A DNA stretch of 64,000 nucleotides, taken from assembly GCF_026745355.1 (NCBI RefSeq), contig NC_079203.1, forward strand, positions 37,262,037-37,326,036, written 5' to 3'. The stretch comes from Beta vulgaris subsp. vulgaris (lineage: Eukaryota > Streptophyta > Magnoliopsida > Caryophyllales > Amaranthaceae). Each line of letters begins with the position of its first letter. Position 1 is the stretch's first letter. Shown one piece after another: positions 23,301 to 34,981 of the stretch. Under the pieces are notes generated by a model. That model saw only the letters and a program-made list of their open reading frames with translations. It made no database searches and had not been told where the DNA came from. Made by a program: the position numbers and the translations under genes.

Positions 23301-26300
23301 GCTAATTTTTCAAACCAATAGGAAATCCACTGAGAAGCTTCTTCAAAGGTACTACCTTAGACACAGATGTAGCTCGGAGTTTTCCAGATGCCGCAGAGTT
23401 GATGGCATGTTCAATGTCCTCGTTACTCACATCCGTTCGCCAAGTATCTGGACAAGCCAAAGAGTGCATCAAAGTGATAGCCAAGAAACGGGAATGGGAA
23501 ATGATATTTGCATTATAAGATACCATTTAGCCTGCATCACTTTCATAATATCCAAAAAGAAAGCCTTTGACTTTAAATAAATCAAGACGACTCTAACAAG
23601 ATCCCACATGACTATGTTTATCTTTATGTATTAAATCATAATAGATGGTCAAAGGGGAGTGCGTGAATAGTGTAAAAGTCCATATGTTGCAATTCATTTG
23701 GATCGAAGAAAGTACATCACGCCACAAAAACCTACCTTTTTGATATTTTTACGTGTATGACCACCAACTTCAAAGCATTTTTAGTAATGAAAACTCAATA
23801 ATATACTAACTAATACGCCAACAAGGCATGGTTTTTTAATCAATGTATGCAAAAATAGATTAAAGAGGGGTAAGGATTTATTCCAATTGAGTATCGATTA
23901 TCTTTACACCTCGTTCAAATTTATATTTTGGTTCCTTAAATTTTCTCTCGTCTTACTCCTCTCACTTTTGCTATCTCATTTTTCTTTGTCTAAACTCTTC
24001 TTCCTCAACTTTTATTGTTTCATTTGTCAAAGAAACAATTTCTTATGACATTTCATGTTAGCCAACCCTAAATCATTTTGGACTAAGGCTTTGTTGTTGT
24101 TGAGGGTGTAAATACAAATTCTAATCGGCAAATATAGAATTAAAATATGTGAACAAAATCATATCTTATTGATTTTTTTATTTGGGTTACAATCTCTAGT
24201 ATTTTGATCCTCTAATTCGATCACCACATGTACTTGCTTGCAGTTCACAGACGATCTTCTTGAATATTGGATTCCGGGATTGATCATGTTCAAGGATTTT
24301 GATGTAGAAAAGAACACGTCAGTTTTTTATGCTTATTGTTCTTCTTCTAAACGAGAGATTTGATCTTAATTTGTTGTTGCTCACAAAAAAATATGATCGT
24401 CTTGAATAAGGGCCTTTGGGCTTGATCTCATCCAAGGTGGATCTTCTAGATTGGAACAATATGTCTTTTGAATGCTTGTTCTTCTTCTAGGAAGAGAGTA
24501 CAATGTGACTTGACTATCAGGAAGAGAAGAGTATCTCAGAGCTTTAGGTTTTGTCGTCTGTCAATCTCCTCCGAAAAATGAAGAGGGGAGCTCTAATTAT
24601 AGAGCTTTTTTGAATCTATGGTTTTCAAGTCTCCTGCTACATGGGCCTCATAGACATAAACCCTTTTAAGAGTCCAACTTCCATTTAGTTGGGACTTTGA
24701 CGCGATTATAAATGATTTAATTAAAATAGGTTAAATTTAACAGCAGCCCAAATTAATTAATTTAATGATCAATTATCAATAAAAATCAACATTTGACTTT
24801 AATGGGTCAAACAATAAATGACATGGCATAGTATGCCTACAAATTGCCCCCTCGGTCACGTACACAATATTTGAGTATTTACGCGTGAACATATCTTGAT
24901 TTTCCTTTCTTAATGTTTGGTTGTTTCATTGATTAATGGACTTTGTAACTTTATTGGGCCTTAATAATCCATAATCTGAATATTTTTCTCTTATCTCTAT
25001 TATATATGGGAACTCTAGAGAACTTTGGTGTCCACCCATGTTGACCAATATATCCCTACTAAAAACAGAAAACACAAACTCCAATCCTCTGATTCGGAAA
25101 AAAAAAAAAGGAAAAATTGATCCCTAAAAAACTTGCACACATAATAACTTCACACGCATAGCCTACATATAAGGCTAGTTACATCATATAATGTAATACA
25201 AAATTATGTAGAATAACGTTACATAATATGGAATGTCTTCAAAATTACATCATAATTATATAGTAACATTACAAACTATAAATAAATGGAGTACCTAGAA
25301 TTTGGGTCCTATATCTTATCACCAACAATAACTATAACCAATTATAAACTTTTCATAATAGAATTCACACACAAGTATATTATAAGTCCACAAGTAATAA
25401 CAATAATACTAGTAGATACATGTATATTATACACAGGGATAATAGTAGAATAATTTTAGCCATAGCAAGTGCCAATATTATTCATGTCACATAATATATA
25501 TATCTAACATAGACATAGGATCACATAACTACATGTATTACACATAGCACATAAAATTCCTAATGGACTACAACGTGTTCATAAAATTCGCTTGCAATCT
25601 TCGCAAGGTGAATTTGAGGAAATGAAAATGACAAAAAATGAGTCAATATCTGAATATTTTAGTCAATTAGTTACACATGTTAACCAACAAAAGCTAAATG
25701 GAGATACAATCGAAGATGTAAATTTTCTTGAAAAAGTACTACGATCATGCAATAAGAAATTTAATGACCTGATGCATACAATAGAAGAATAAAAAGAAAT
25801 TGATAACTTATCTATAGGATAGCTTCTTGGATCGTTGCAAGTGCATCAACAAAGAATACTCAAGAATGATAGTCCTGATGTAATTGAGCAAGCGCTTAAA
25901 TCAAAGTTGTCAATAGATGAACAAAGAGGTAAAAATCAGAGAGGAATTTTTTGTTGACGAGGTAGAGGTCGTGACTCGTGGTAACTACCAATCTCGCAAT
26001 CAAAGTAATGAGAAAAATATTGGCCACGGTAGAGGGTCAAATAGAGGAGGAGAAGTTTCAATGAACGTGGAAAAACAAAAGACTTCAATGTTATAATTGC
26101 CAAAAATATGGGGAATTGTGCATCAAATTATTAGACCACACAAAAAGATCAAGGAAATCGCTTGAATTTTGCCGAATCATTGCAAAGTAATGAGGATGGA
26201 CCTACATTGTTGCTAGCACATGAAGAAGCTAGTAATCAACAAGATATATGGTGTTTTGATTCTGGAGCTAGTAATCACATGTGTGGAAGAATATAACTAT

Positions 26301-29300
26301 TTATCAATCTTGATGAGAAGGTCCAAGGTAATGTTCGCTTTGGAGATTCATCTAAACTAAAAGTTGAAGGTAAAGGTAAAAGACAAATTATTCTCAAGAG
26401 TCAAGAATGAAGAATTTCATCTCTAATGTTTATTATGTGCCTAATATGAAAGTATCAGACAACTTCTTGAAAAAGGATATATTGTGCATATGAATGGTAT
26501 TAATCTTCTTATTCAAGACAAAGGTGAAAGACTTATTGCTCAATCAAAAATGGCGAAGAATCGCATGTTTACAAAAGTGATTCTATGGTGTTGTAGAGAA
26601 CAAGTCATGAAAATGACATATACGGCTTGGGCATTTGCATTTTAATAGTTCAAAACTATTACAATCAAAGAACATGGTGCATGGATTCCCTAATATTGAA
26701 GAGCCTAAACATGTTTGTAAAATATGTACTATTGGAAAGCAAGCCATTTTAGAAGGGATATTCGTGGAGAGTAAAAGCACTATTAGAATTGTGTGATATT
26801 AGTGGACCATTAGATACAATATCTCTCGAAGGTAATCGCTATTTCATTAGTAGGAAATTATGGGTGTATATGATGAAGGAGAAATCAGTTGCATGTGATA
26901 CATTCATGTGATTTAAGGCTCGAGTAGAGCTAGAAAGCGAATATAAGTTAAAAACACTTAGATCTGGCACACGGGGTGAATACACGTGAAATGCATTCAA
27001 TTATTTTGGCAAATATACAAGTTTGCGATAATAATTTTCAACCTCTTATACTCGACAACAAAATGGAATTTCCGAAAGGAAGAATCAGACAATTTTAGAC
27101 ATGACAAGCAGCAGCTTGAAAAAGAGAGGGTTGCCCAAGCTTTTATGGGATAAAGTAGTTGCATGGACAACTTATATTCTGAATCGTCGTCCTACAAAAA
27201 ATGAGAAGAATATGACACCAAAAGAAGCATGGAGTTGTAAGAAGCCAAATGTTGAACATTTGAAAGTATTTGGTTGCATTGCTTATGCTCAAATTCCCGA
27301 GGCAAGGAGAAAGAAGTTAGATGATCGATGTGAGAAATGTATCTTCCTTGGATACATGCAAAATCCAAAGCTAATAAACTCTACAATCCAACCACTAGAA
27401 AAATTGATTGAGAGTAGAGATGTAATATTTAGAAAAGAATAATCATGAAAATAGGATGATCAAGGAAAAGAAGCAGAAAATGTTGTATTTGAACTTTTTG
27501 AAGAAGATAGCAATAATAAGACTACGCAGACGAGTTTCGAAAATAACCAACTAGTGACACCCTCATCACACAATATTGACATTGAGCCAAAATTCGGCTT
27601 CATCTTGAGGATCAATCATTCAACCTCGTCATTGAGAAGACCCGTAAAAATGAGAAGCCTTGGAGATATCTATGAAAAGATAAATGAACCAATATATTTT
27701 TGAAGAAGCTATTGGAGAAGAAGAATGGATATCTTCCATGAAAGAGGAGATCCACTCAATTCAGAAAAATGATACATAGGAGTTTACCATATGGCCGATA
27801 TGGGCAAAGGACCAGAAAGCTATAGGAGTAAAACGGGTTTACAAGATTAAGAGATACGTTGAGGGAAGTATTGATAGATAAAAGGCAAGAAGTTACAAAC
27901 AAAAGGTTGCAAACAAAAACATGGTGTTGATTATGATGAAGAATCTGCTCATGTAGCTCGGCTAACCACTCTAAGAATGTTAATATCACTCGGAGGCTGG
28001 ACCACACCATAAGTGAAAGATATATCAATTGGATGTCAAGTCTGATTTCTAAATGGGTGTTTTGAAGAAGAGGTTTATGTGCAAAAACCTTAAGGTTATG
28101 TAGGAAAGGGAAAAAGGATAAAGTATACCATTTAAAAAAGGCACTATATGGCATAAAGCAAGCTCCACGGAATACACGTATCAACGGATACTTGATACAA
28201 AATGTTTTTACCAAATGTTTATATGAACATGCGGTTTACGTAAAAAAGAATGGTGACAATATCCTCGTAGTTAGCCTATATGTTGATAATTTGTTATTCA
28301 CCAGAAACAATCAAAATATGTTTGAAACAATCAAAGTATGTTTGATGATTTCAAAGCAGCGCTGTTGAAGGAATTTAAAATGACAGATTATGGACTAATG
28401 AATTTCTTTCTTGGCATAGAGGTAAAGCTATATGAGGAGGGAATTTTTATTTCGCAAAAGTAATATGCTAAGGAGATTATTGAGAAGTTTAAAATGGACT
28501 CACGCAAACCTACAAGCACAACCATCACAACCATCACAACCATCGCAACAAGGTTAAAGTTGACAAAAGTTGGAGAAAAATTAATTAATCCAACCTTATA
28601 CAAAAATTCTATTTGGAAGTTTGAGATACTTATCATATTGTATATGGAGTCGGAGTTGTCTAGTAGATATGTGGAAACACCTAAAGAATCTCATTAGGTA
28701 AGTGCAAAGAGAATAGTGAGGTAAATTAAAGGTACCTTAGATTTTGGATTATTTTATCGTTATGGAGATGAAGCACAATTGTTTGGTTACTAATTGGGCT
28801 ACAATCAAGATGAAAGAAAAAGTAAAACAGGTTATCCTTTTATCTAGGTTCAACTACTTTTACTTGGAGTTCTAAAACGCAACCATTAAGCGTTGATTTT
28901 AATATTGTCTCTTCGGGATTGATCTTGTTCAAGGATGTTGATGTAGAATTGAACAGCACGCCAGTTTCTATGCTTGTTATTCTTCTACAGAAATGATTTG
29001 ATTTGATCTTAATTTGTCGTTGCTCACGAACATATATGATCTTGAATAAGGGCCTTCGGGCTTGATCTCGTCCAAGGTTGATCTTCTAGATTGGAACAAT
29101 ACGTATTTTGATTTTTGAATGCTTGTTCTTATAGGAAGAGAGTTTGACGTGACTTGATTTTAAGTTTTGTCGTCTGTCTTTCTCCTATTTTTCTCCTCTA
29201 AAAATTAAGACGGCAACTCTATTTATGGAGCTTTCTTGAATCTAGGTTTTCAAGTCTCGTGCTACATAGGCCTCAGAAACATAGACCCTCTTAAGAGTCC

Positions 29301-32300
29301 AACTTTCACTTAATGGGACCTTGAGCCAATAATAAATGATTTAATTAAAATAGGCTAAATTTAAAAGCAAGCCCAAGTTTCATAATTTGATGATCATTTA
29401 TTAATAAAAATCATTATTTGACTTTAATGGGTCAAACAATAAGTGATGTGGCATAGTACAAAATTTTATGCCTACACTGGGTATATATTGTCTAAAAATA
29501 AAGGAGATTCAGTTGAAGGTACTTTTATTAACTAAAAAATCTTATTTCCCATGTTATCATTTATTAAGACAACACAAATATACATATACATATAGTTGTA
29601 TAGAGATAGTGGATTTAAGAGGTAATTTTAATGGGTTTGGGAGAGAAAATCAAAATTAGTGGCTTTTATTTTAGTAGGCCCAATTTTATGTCTCGCACTT
29701 GGTTTATGGGCAATGGGTACACTATATTGACTACAATTATGCTCTCATCTTATTTTTTTATTTGGACAGAAAACAACTAAAAATTACTCTTAGAGCAAAC
29801 TGATAAGATACTTCTTTGGTCCCTTAAAAAGGAACTATGTTGACCTTCTGACAGATTCGAAATATTAAGGTGATGACTAAGGCTTTGTTCTCCTCAACGA
29901 ATCCATTTAAGTTTCGGCCAAAATAAGTTCAATTTAGCAAAATTAAGTTCAGTTCAAGAGATATAAGTTTAAGTTAGCGAACGATAAGTTAAATTCAGCA
30001 AAAGAGTTGTGGCAAAGACCAAAGTAGATTCAGTTGAGCAAAACAAGTTCAACAAAATTAAATTAAGTTCAGCACAAATAAGTTTTCAAAGACAGAGGCT
30101 GGCTATGAATGCAATGAAAAATTTGTTACTATGGGAATATAGAATTTCCTGCAAATACTTTAAGAGCAGAAACAACAGAGGAAGAAACTGGAAAGAAAAA
30201 AAAAAGGAGATAAAGAATACTCTTCTTGCATATTAGAGAGTGGAAATGGTAAAATAACTAAGAGGAAAAAGAAAAGGAAGCAGTCATTCTTTAAGAGATG
30301 AGGGGACTAGATATCACAGCTAACGATATGCCATAGCCTTGAGAAAAATGATTTCACTGCAAACAGCAATTTAACATGCATTGACAGAAAAACCTATTAG
30401 GACCCTTTCGCTACTCTTGGAAACAGCCTTTATGCTAATTTTCAATGGTTAGGAGCAATGTTGAAGGGATGCCAGTGGTGGGATCCATAATTGGTGTGGT
30501 TGGTTTGCTCTGTTTGCTGTTTGGCCCTGTTTTCCACTTTGAATACAGATGAACATGTCAATAGCCTTTGAAAAGAAAAATTCTAGCATGACTACACTCA
30601 AGATGAGTGCAGAGCCAGCAAAAGTTAAGCATGAAAAAGTATTCAGATAGCAGACATGATGCAGTCTAGTGGGGAGGGTTGTAATTTGCTCAAAAAAACA
30701 GTGCACTGCATAAATTGATGCAATTTTGCTGATTAAACTTTTTTTCTCAAGCAAGCAGGAATAATTAGTTAAAGTTTCTTTGAACAAAAAGGTGAACACT
30801 TCATAATTAAACAAAATAACTTAATAGTTAAGATGAAGACAAAAGCTAACATACAGAAAGAGCAAACTTGGTTCAGCGCCGTCACCCCTTTGTCAGTACG
30901 TCCAGCAACCACTATCATCCCTTCAACTGGTAAACCCTTGTCTTTTCGCTGTTTAGCTTTCCTGTCATCGACAAACATTCCAATGGATCTCTCCACCAGT
31001 CTGTATGGAGTAAAGAAGGTAATAAGGTTGAGAAAGGAATTGGGTTGGATAAGCGACCCAATAATTCAATCAAAGAGATGATCAGAATGCTGCGTACGGC
31101 CTTCGAATATAATTTATACCTTGTATGAAACTAAATGCAGAAAGAAAGAGAGCAGTCTACCAATTTTCTCCTGGAACATAACTGCAGCAGCATGTTGACA
31201 AACACATGCGCAGTAGAAGAAATTTTATAACCGCAGACACGAGACCAACAGAAAGGAGACATTTGACAGACGGAGCAAAAGGTCTCTTTGGGTTTTAGAA
31301 AAAGCTGCTACTCATGAACCAAAAGTTGCAGGAAGGAAGAAACGTCAGGACACCGCATTCAGATAAGGAGAGGATATTATCCCAAATATTCAAACATCAA
31401 TGACTCCACTTCATTAGACGTAAGTTCTTTGAATTTAAAAACCAAACTAGATTACGAACTCCTTCATCGCCTGGGTCTCAACTGTCAAAGCAGATATGCA
31501 GTACAGACATAGCAATATCTACATCCATCTAGGAAACTGGAACTGAAGTCACTTGTTCTTAAATGTAGTTTGCTTTCTTTTTTCTCTGTTCATTGTGCTT
31601 TTGATTTTTAGGGTACTGAACTAAGAGAGCTTTAAAAAACCATAGCCAATCAATTTATAGGGACTTACTTCCCTAGTTAGTTAAGTATATATGTACTTAT
31701 GAAACATCAGGGGTTCCAAAATTATAACCAAGAAGTCTAGAGTAAACAACACAAGCATAGCTATGCTGAACAAGATGAGACAGATTGCATGAAAACTCTC
31801 AGATATAACAGCAACGGAAGAAAGACAAATCTTGTTCAGTCTGTATGACCACCCAATTAAGATAAAATAATACTTATTTAAGGCAGGAGCAGCCGAAATA
31901 ATGCCAGAAGAAATATAGAAAAAATATATATATACATGCATAGAAAAATCATGCAGCATATAAATATATTTGTAGATTCTGCACTTGAGATCCAAAAATT
32001 ATCCTTGTGATGACAAAGTAACAGGATAACATACCCCTGAACGGTGTTCAAACCAGGCTGCTTCTGCCATCCATCAAAGTACTCCCCATGATAGGACACT
32101 ACTATCTTATATGTGACTCTTGCCCATCTTCCAGAATGATTATCAGGGAGACTGTCTTCCGGAGTATATTCATCAGAAATCGCAACAACGTCCCCCTCCT
32201 CCTGAACATGTTTCAACAGATGTAGGATAAAAATGAATACAAAGAGTAGTTAGGAGACTCCATAAACACTAATACCTAAAACCATATCAACATTACTGTA

Positions 32301-34070
32301 GCAAAGACTTCAGCAACCAGAGTAGTCACCAAAAATATCAGAAAAAAGATCAACTAGAACCAAAATTATGAATGAGGAAGCGCCAGGTATTGATGGTAGA
32401 ATTATATACGCTAGAAGTTTGAGGCTATCAGTGTAACCGAAGAGCAACGTCAAAACCTTGAAACAAAAAAGGTGCCATGATTAGGTACTGGAAAAGTTAG
32501 CGAACATGCTGAGCTTCAGATCCACACAGCTAACAGCCTAACCCCTTCTAAAGAACTTCAGACAAACCCACATAGTTTCACACCATTTTACAGCAGATTG
32601 ATGAGTATTCTGAGCACAAGAGTCATCTGTAGCGGGTGGTGTTTAGACCACAAATAAAAACTATCTGCTCAATCATGCTGGGGGAGTAGAGACAACCATA
32701 CATATCCACCAGACCACAACACTAACTTGTCTCCTTCTTTGGCATAATTGACAATGGAGTTCAGTATCAACTATCTGAGATTATCATTGCATGCTAGAAT
32801 TCTACTATCCAAGGTCTATTATTTATGAGAAATTCATGTATTTGAGACCAAAATACAGTCTTTAACCACACATTATCGAGTCAAATCCAATTCTCTCTTA
32901 GTCTCTTAATATATTCCTCAAAAACCAACTTGTAAGGATTCTTCCCCCAAGTATTTACAACTATATAGAACAAGCAAATTAAAATTAAGAAGAGGGGAGA
33001 GACTAGACTAGCAATCACTTCCTAAAATAAAGGTGGGAACTCCAAAATAATACCTTTATATCATCATTTATCTGCAAAATTTAAGAAATTTACCAAAAGA
33101 TTTTGTATTTCATGTTTAAAATACCAATTACATTATCTATTGGGATGGATTCATTTGGCCATTAGCATTTCAAGTTCCCAATAAATGTCTTTAAAGTTTA
33201 AACCAGGGTACAGTAGTCCACAACAACGACAACAACCTAATGTTGGCCGCATGAGTCAAGATTTTATTTATGGTGATCGCTTACATGGATCCTCTACCAC
33301 CATTCTTTTTTCCGATCAAGTGCCATACTACATGCTCCTGCAAACCTAATTTCTTCATATCGTTTATGACGCCCTCCATCCAATAAACCCTCCCCCAAAA
33401 TCCTTCTAAAATCTCCTGTACCCAACCCATATACTGACTAAGGAACATAAATTGATTAGAGTTAGTCTGTGAGAAGAACCTAAACCTATACATTGAATAT
33501 CATGAATTCAGTTTCAATTCCAGAAAAAGTACTTTTTGAGGAGCTTTCACAATTCCATTCTCCTGCATAATGACAAACTAAAAAAGATAGCCCAAAAACT
33601 AAAGTTCAAGCACTCACAACCCATAAATTGCTCCAAATAAAGTGCCAGAAAAGTTTATTGAAACCAAAAATAACCAACCTTATTTCCAAACAACTCTGCC
33701 AAAGTGGAGCGCCCATTTACCAAATCCAAATAAAAATCATTTATTGCTTTCCATGGTTTGCCATACATAAACTCGTAGCATTCCCTACAAAAATTAATCA
33801 AGGAAACCAAACTTTTCAACAACACACAGTTCATATTTATACAAAAACATGAACCTGAAATGAAATAGCATAGGAAAAAACCATTGGGTTAGTTGAAAAG
33901 AGAGGAAAAGAAAGATACTTGGCCGTCCATCGTGAGTCCTTGCAAGAGTCAGTGTGAGCATAGTGATGGTGGACTTTTTCCTCGGGTTGAGTTGCCATTG
34001 TTAAGCTTCGAACTCGAATCCAGTTCACAGGTTTCAGTTGTAGTGCTGTTAATTTTGCTCGCACTAGCAT
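17380..34070 (-). CDS. tRNA pseudouridine synthase, TruA/PUS1 family, 9 exons over 16.7 kb
   Basis: Converts specific tRNA uridines to pseudouridine. Exons (minus strand): 33919-34070, 33679-33784, 32035-32201, 30855-31000, 23356-23447, 22915-23252, 22723-22792, 20795-20857, 17380-17565. All joints are GT-AG and in phase, giving 439 codons. The first TruA strand is YKIVVSYHGEYFDGWQKQPG (exon 3). The catalytic Asp is D178 in AGRTDKGVTALNQVCSF (exon 4). The family motif RRYLYIF follows AFHPNFSAKW (exon 6), and the C-terminal NRFLRRMVRVLV helix spans exons 8-9. Exon 6 carries an acidic, Lys-rich insert. The outer ATG gives a basic, acid-free leader ahead of Met25 (33998). Met25 has the better start context (ACAATGGC), so this may be dual targeting or simply a start at Met25. 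Introns 4 (7.4 kb) and 8 (3.2 kb) are swollen by repeats. Confidence 0.95.
17745..17996. mobile_element. Degenerate Stowaway-family copy in intron 8 of the synthase gene
   Basis: Shares the internal order GATGAATCTTAACAAGATCC, TGCATGACAATATTTTTT and a terminal TTGAAGGAAGTA with the elements at 15112-15366 and 23540-23716. The left end is too diverged to place. Confidence 0.45.
20010..20145. repeat. Perfect 68-bp tandem duplication, with a partial third copy nearby
   Basis: The unit starting TTCTACGAGACGGTTGTACA is present at 20010-20077 and identically at 20078-20145. Pieces of the same unit (GTACAAACAGCTCAACAATC and TATATATTATCCCTTGGCAT) recur rearranged at 20196-20285. It lies in the last intron of the synthase gene. 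Confidence 0.95.
20324..20693. mobile_element. MULE-type MITE, 370 bp, with long inverted repeats
   Basis: It starts GGAAAAATTGACAATAGAGG and ends with its reverse complement; the arms match for about 130 bp. Flanking 9-mers TTATTTTTA (20315-20323) and TTATTTCTA (20694-20702) match at 8 of 9 positions, the target size of Mutator-like elements. It has no coding capacity. Confidence 0.88.
22891..22904. repeat. G14 homopolymer beside a splice donor
   Basis: Fourteen consecutive G on the plus strand (C14 in the transcript) lie about 10 nt inside intron 6, just after the GTAAGT donor at 22914. Confidence 0.9.
23540..23716. mobile_element. Degenerate Stowaway-family copy in intron 4 of the synthase gene
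   Basis: The ACGACTCTAACAAGATCCCA and CATGACTATGTTT blocks match the interior of the 15112-15366 family, and the right end reads GATCGAAGAAAGTA. The left end is not resolved. Confidence 0.45.
24107..29476 (+). mobile_element. Decayed Copia LTR retrotransposon, antisense in synthase intron 4
   Basis: Two long direct repeats frame the element: about 24107-24841 and about 28900-29476. They share GGGATTGATC.TGTTCAAGGAT, GAATAAGGGCCTT.GGGCTTGATCTC, GATCTTCTAGATTGGAACAAT and TTTGACTTTAATGGGTCAAAC. Both end in TATGCCTACA, at 24841 and 29476. The left LTR is longer at its 5' end. No tRNA-Met primer site follows the left LTR. The interior holds plus-strand Copia coding remnants in gag, protease, integrase, reverse transcriptase order. 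LTR divergence and many frameshifts point to an old insertion; no clean target duplication was found. Confidence 0.88.
25592..28800 (+). pseudogene. Copia gag-pol remnants
   Basis: Gag survives as 25592-25792, with the UBN2 pattern ISEYFSQLVTHVNQQKLNG and FLEKVLRSCNKKFND. A protease-like WCFDSGASNHMCG segment is near 26250. The integrase end is open at 27101-27442 (LPKLLWDKVVAWTTYILNRR, HLKVFGCIAYAQ, CIFLGY). The reverse transcriptase shows ALYGIKQAPR near 28140 and YVDN near 28280 where active elements have YVDD, then MNFFLGIEV near 28400. Stops and frameshifts separate these blocks, so no functional product is expected. Confidence 0.85.
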
Positions 34071-34282
34071 ATAATAGTGGTCTTCTTGGTTTGGGGGGGC
34101 CTTTGGTTTAACCTTTTGGGATGGAATATAGGTGAATTGATGTAGGTAGGGGGTCTTGGGTGATTGGCTTCGCAGTTTAGCTACTTGGCTCTTGCCGGTT
34201 TTATTTGACTAGTTTGACGGACTTTTTAATTGTTTTGTTTTAATTGGTGGTTCATGTATGTTGTTCGATGTTCACCATTTAT

Positions 34283-34550
34283 TAGGGGTGATCATGGGCC
34301 GGGCCGTGGTAAAAAAAATTGCCCATTAGTCGAGTCGGGCCTAAATTTGGGCCGAATTTTTGTACCCAAATCCCGCTATTTTGGGCCTAAATTAGCAGGT
34401 TTTTGCGGACCAAAAATGGGTCGGGCCGAAAAATAGACTAAAAAGTCGTTTTGACTTGCCCAAAGCCAAAAAAAATTCGGGTCGAGCCGAAAAAATCTGC
34501 CCAATACCCGGCCAAAAACGGGCCGGGCCGGGCCGAAATGATCACCTCTA
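34283..34550. mobile_element. hAT-type MITE, 268 bp, upstream of the synthase gene
   Basis: The ends are TAGGGGTGATCATGGGCC and, as reverse complement, TAGAGGTGATCATTTCGGCC. A perfect 8-bp target duplication CCATTTAT lies at 34275-34282 and 34551-34558. The subterminal regions are rich in GGGCCGGGCC. An 8-bp duplication and TAG-type ends fit hAT elements. It sits about 210 bp upstream of the synthase outer ATG. Confidence 0.92.
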
Positions 34551-34688
34551 CCATTTATAATCCGTCGATTGTGTGCAAGAGTGTATTTAGAGAAAGGTGT
34601 GCACGGATCAAAACACAGATCAATAAGACATAAAACACAACTTTTACTAAATTGACAATGCATGAAATGAACATCTTTTGATTTCCAA

Positions 34689-34949
34689 CTAGTTATTAGG
34701 CCCGGGCTATGCCCCGGGTAAGAAAAAATTCATTTATTAATATTGTACTTTGATATGATATCACTAAATATAACTTGGACTAGTGGTTAAAACTTTAGTA
34801 CATGAATTTGAGGTCACGGGATCAAAACCTATACTATGCAATTTCTAATTTTTTTCATTGTACATGGGTTACATGAACTAAAACTCACTAGGGAGAGCGC
34901 CACGTGGCACTGTTCCTAGTTTATGTACGTCTTTTAATATATTAATTAA
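34689..34949 (-). mobile_element. Small non-autonomous Helitron abutting the large one
   Basis: On the minus strand the 3' end is a GC-rich palindrome (CCCGGG pairing at 34701-34706 and 34713-34718), then CCTAATAACTAG ending at 34689, followed by T. This is the Helitron 3' signature. Its body aligns with the Helitron at 61168-61432 (shared CACGTG-containing block, CTTTTAATATATTA). The terminal TC of the other copy is not seen before the large Helitron begins at 34950, so the 5' end may be lost or replaced. Confidence 0.75.
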
Positions 34950-34981
34950 CTAGTTTTGGGACCCGTGCGAAAATGCACGGG
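34950..34981 (-). other. Helitron 3' terminal hairpin and CTAG
   Basis: CCCGTGC (34962-34968) pairs with GCACGGG (34975-34981) around a 6-nt loop. On the minus strand the hairpin precedes the terminal CTAG (34950-34953) by 8 nt. It lies about 115 bp past the helicase stop codon. In the known rolling-circle model this hairpin signals termination of strand transfer. Confidence 0.9.
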
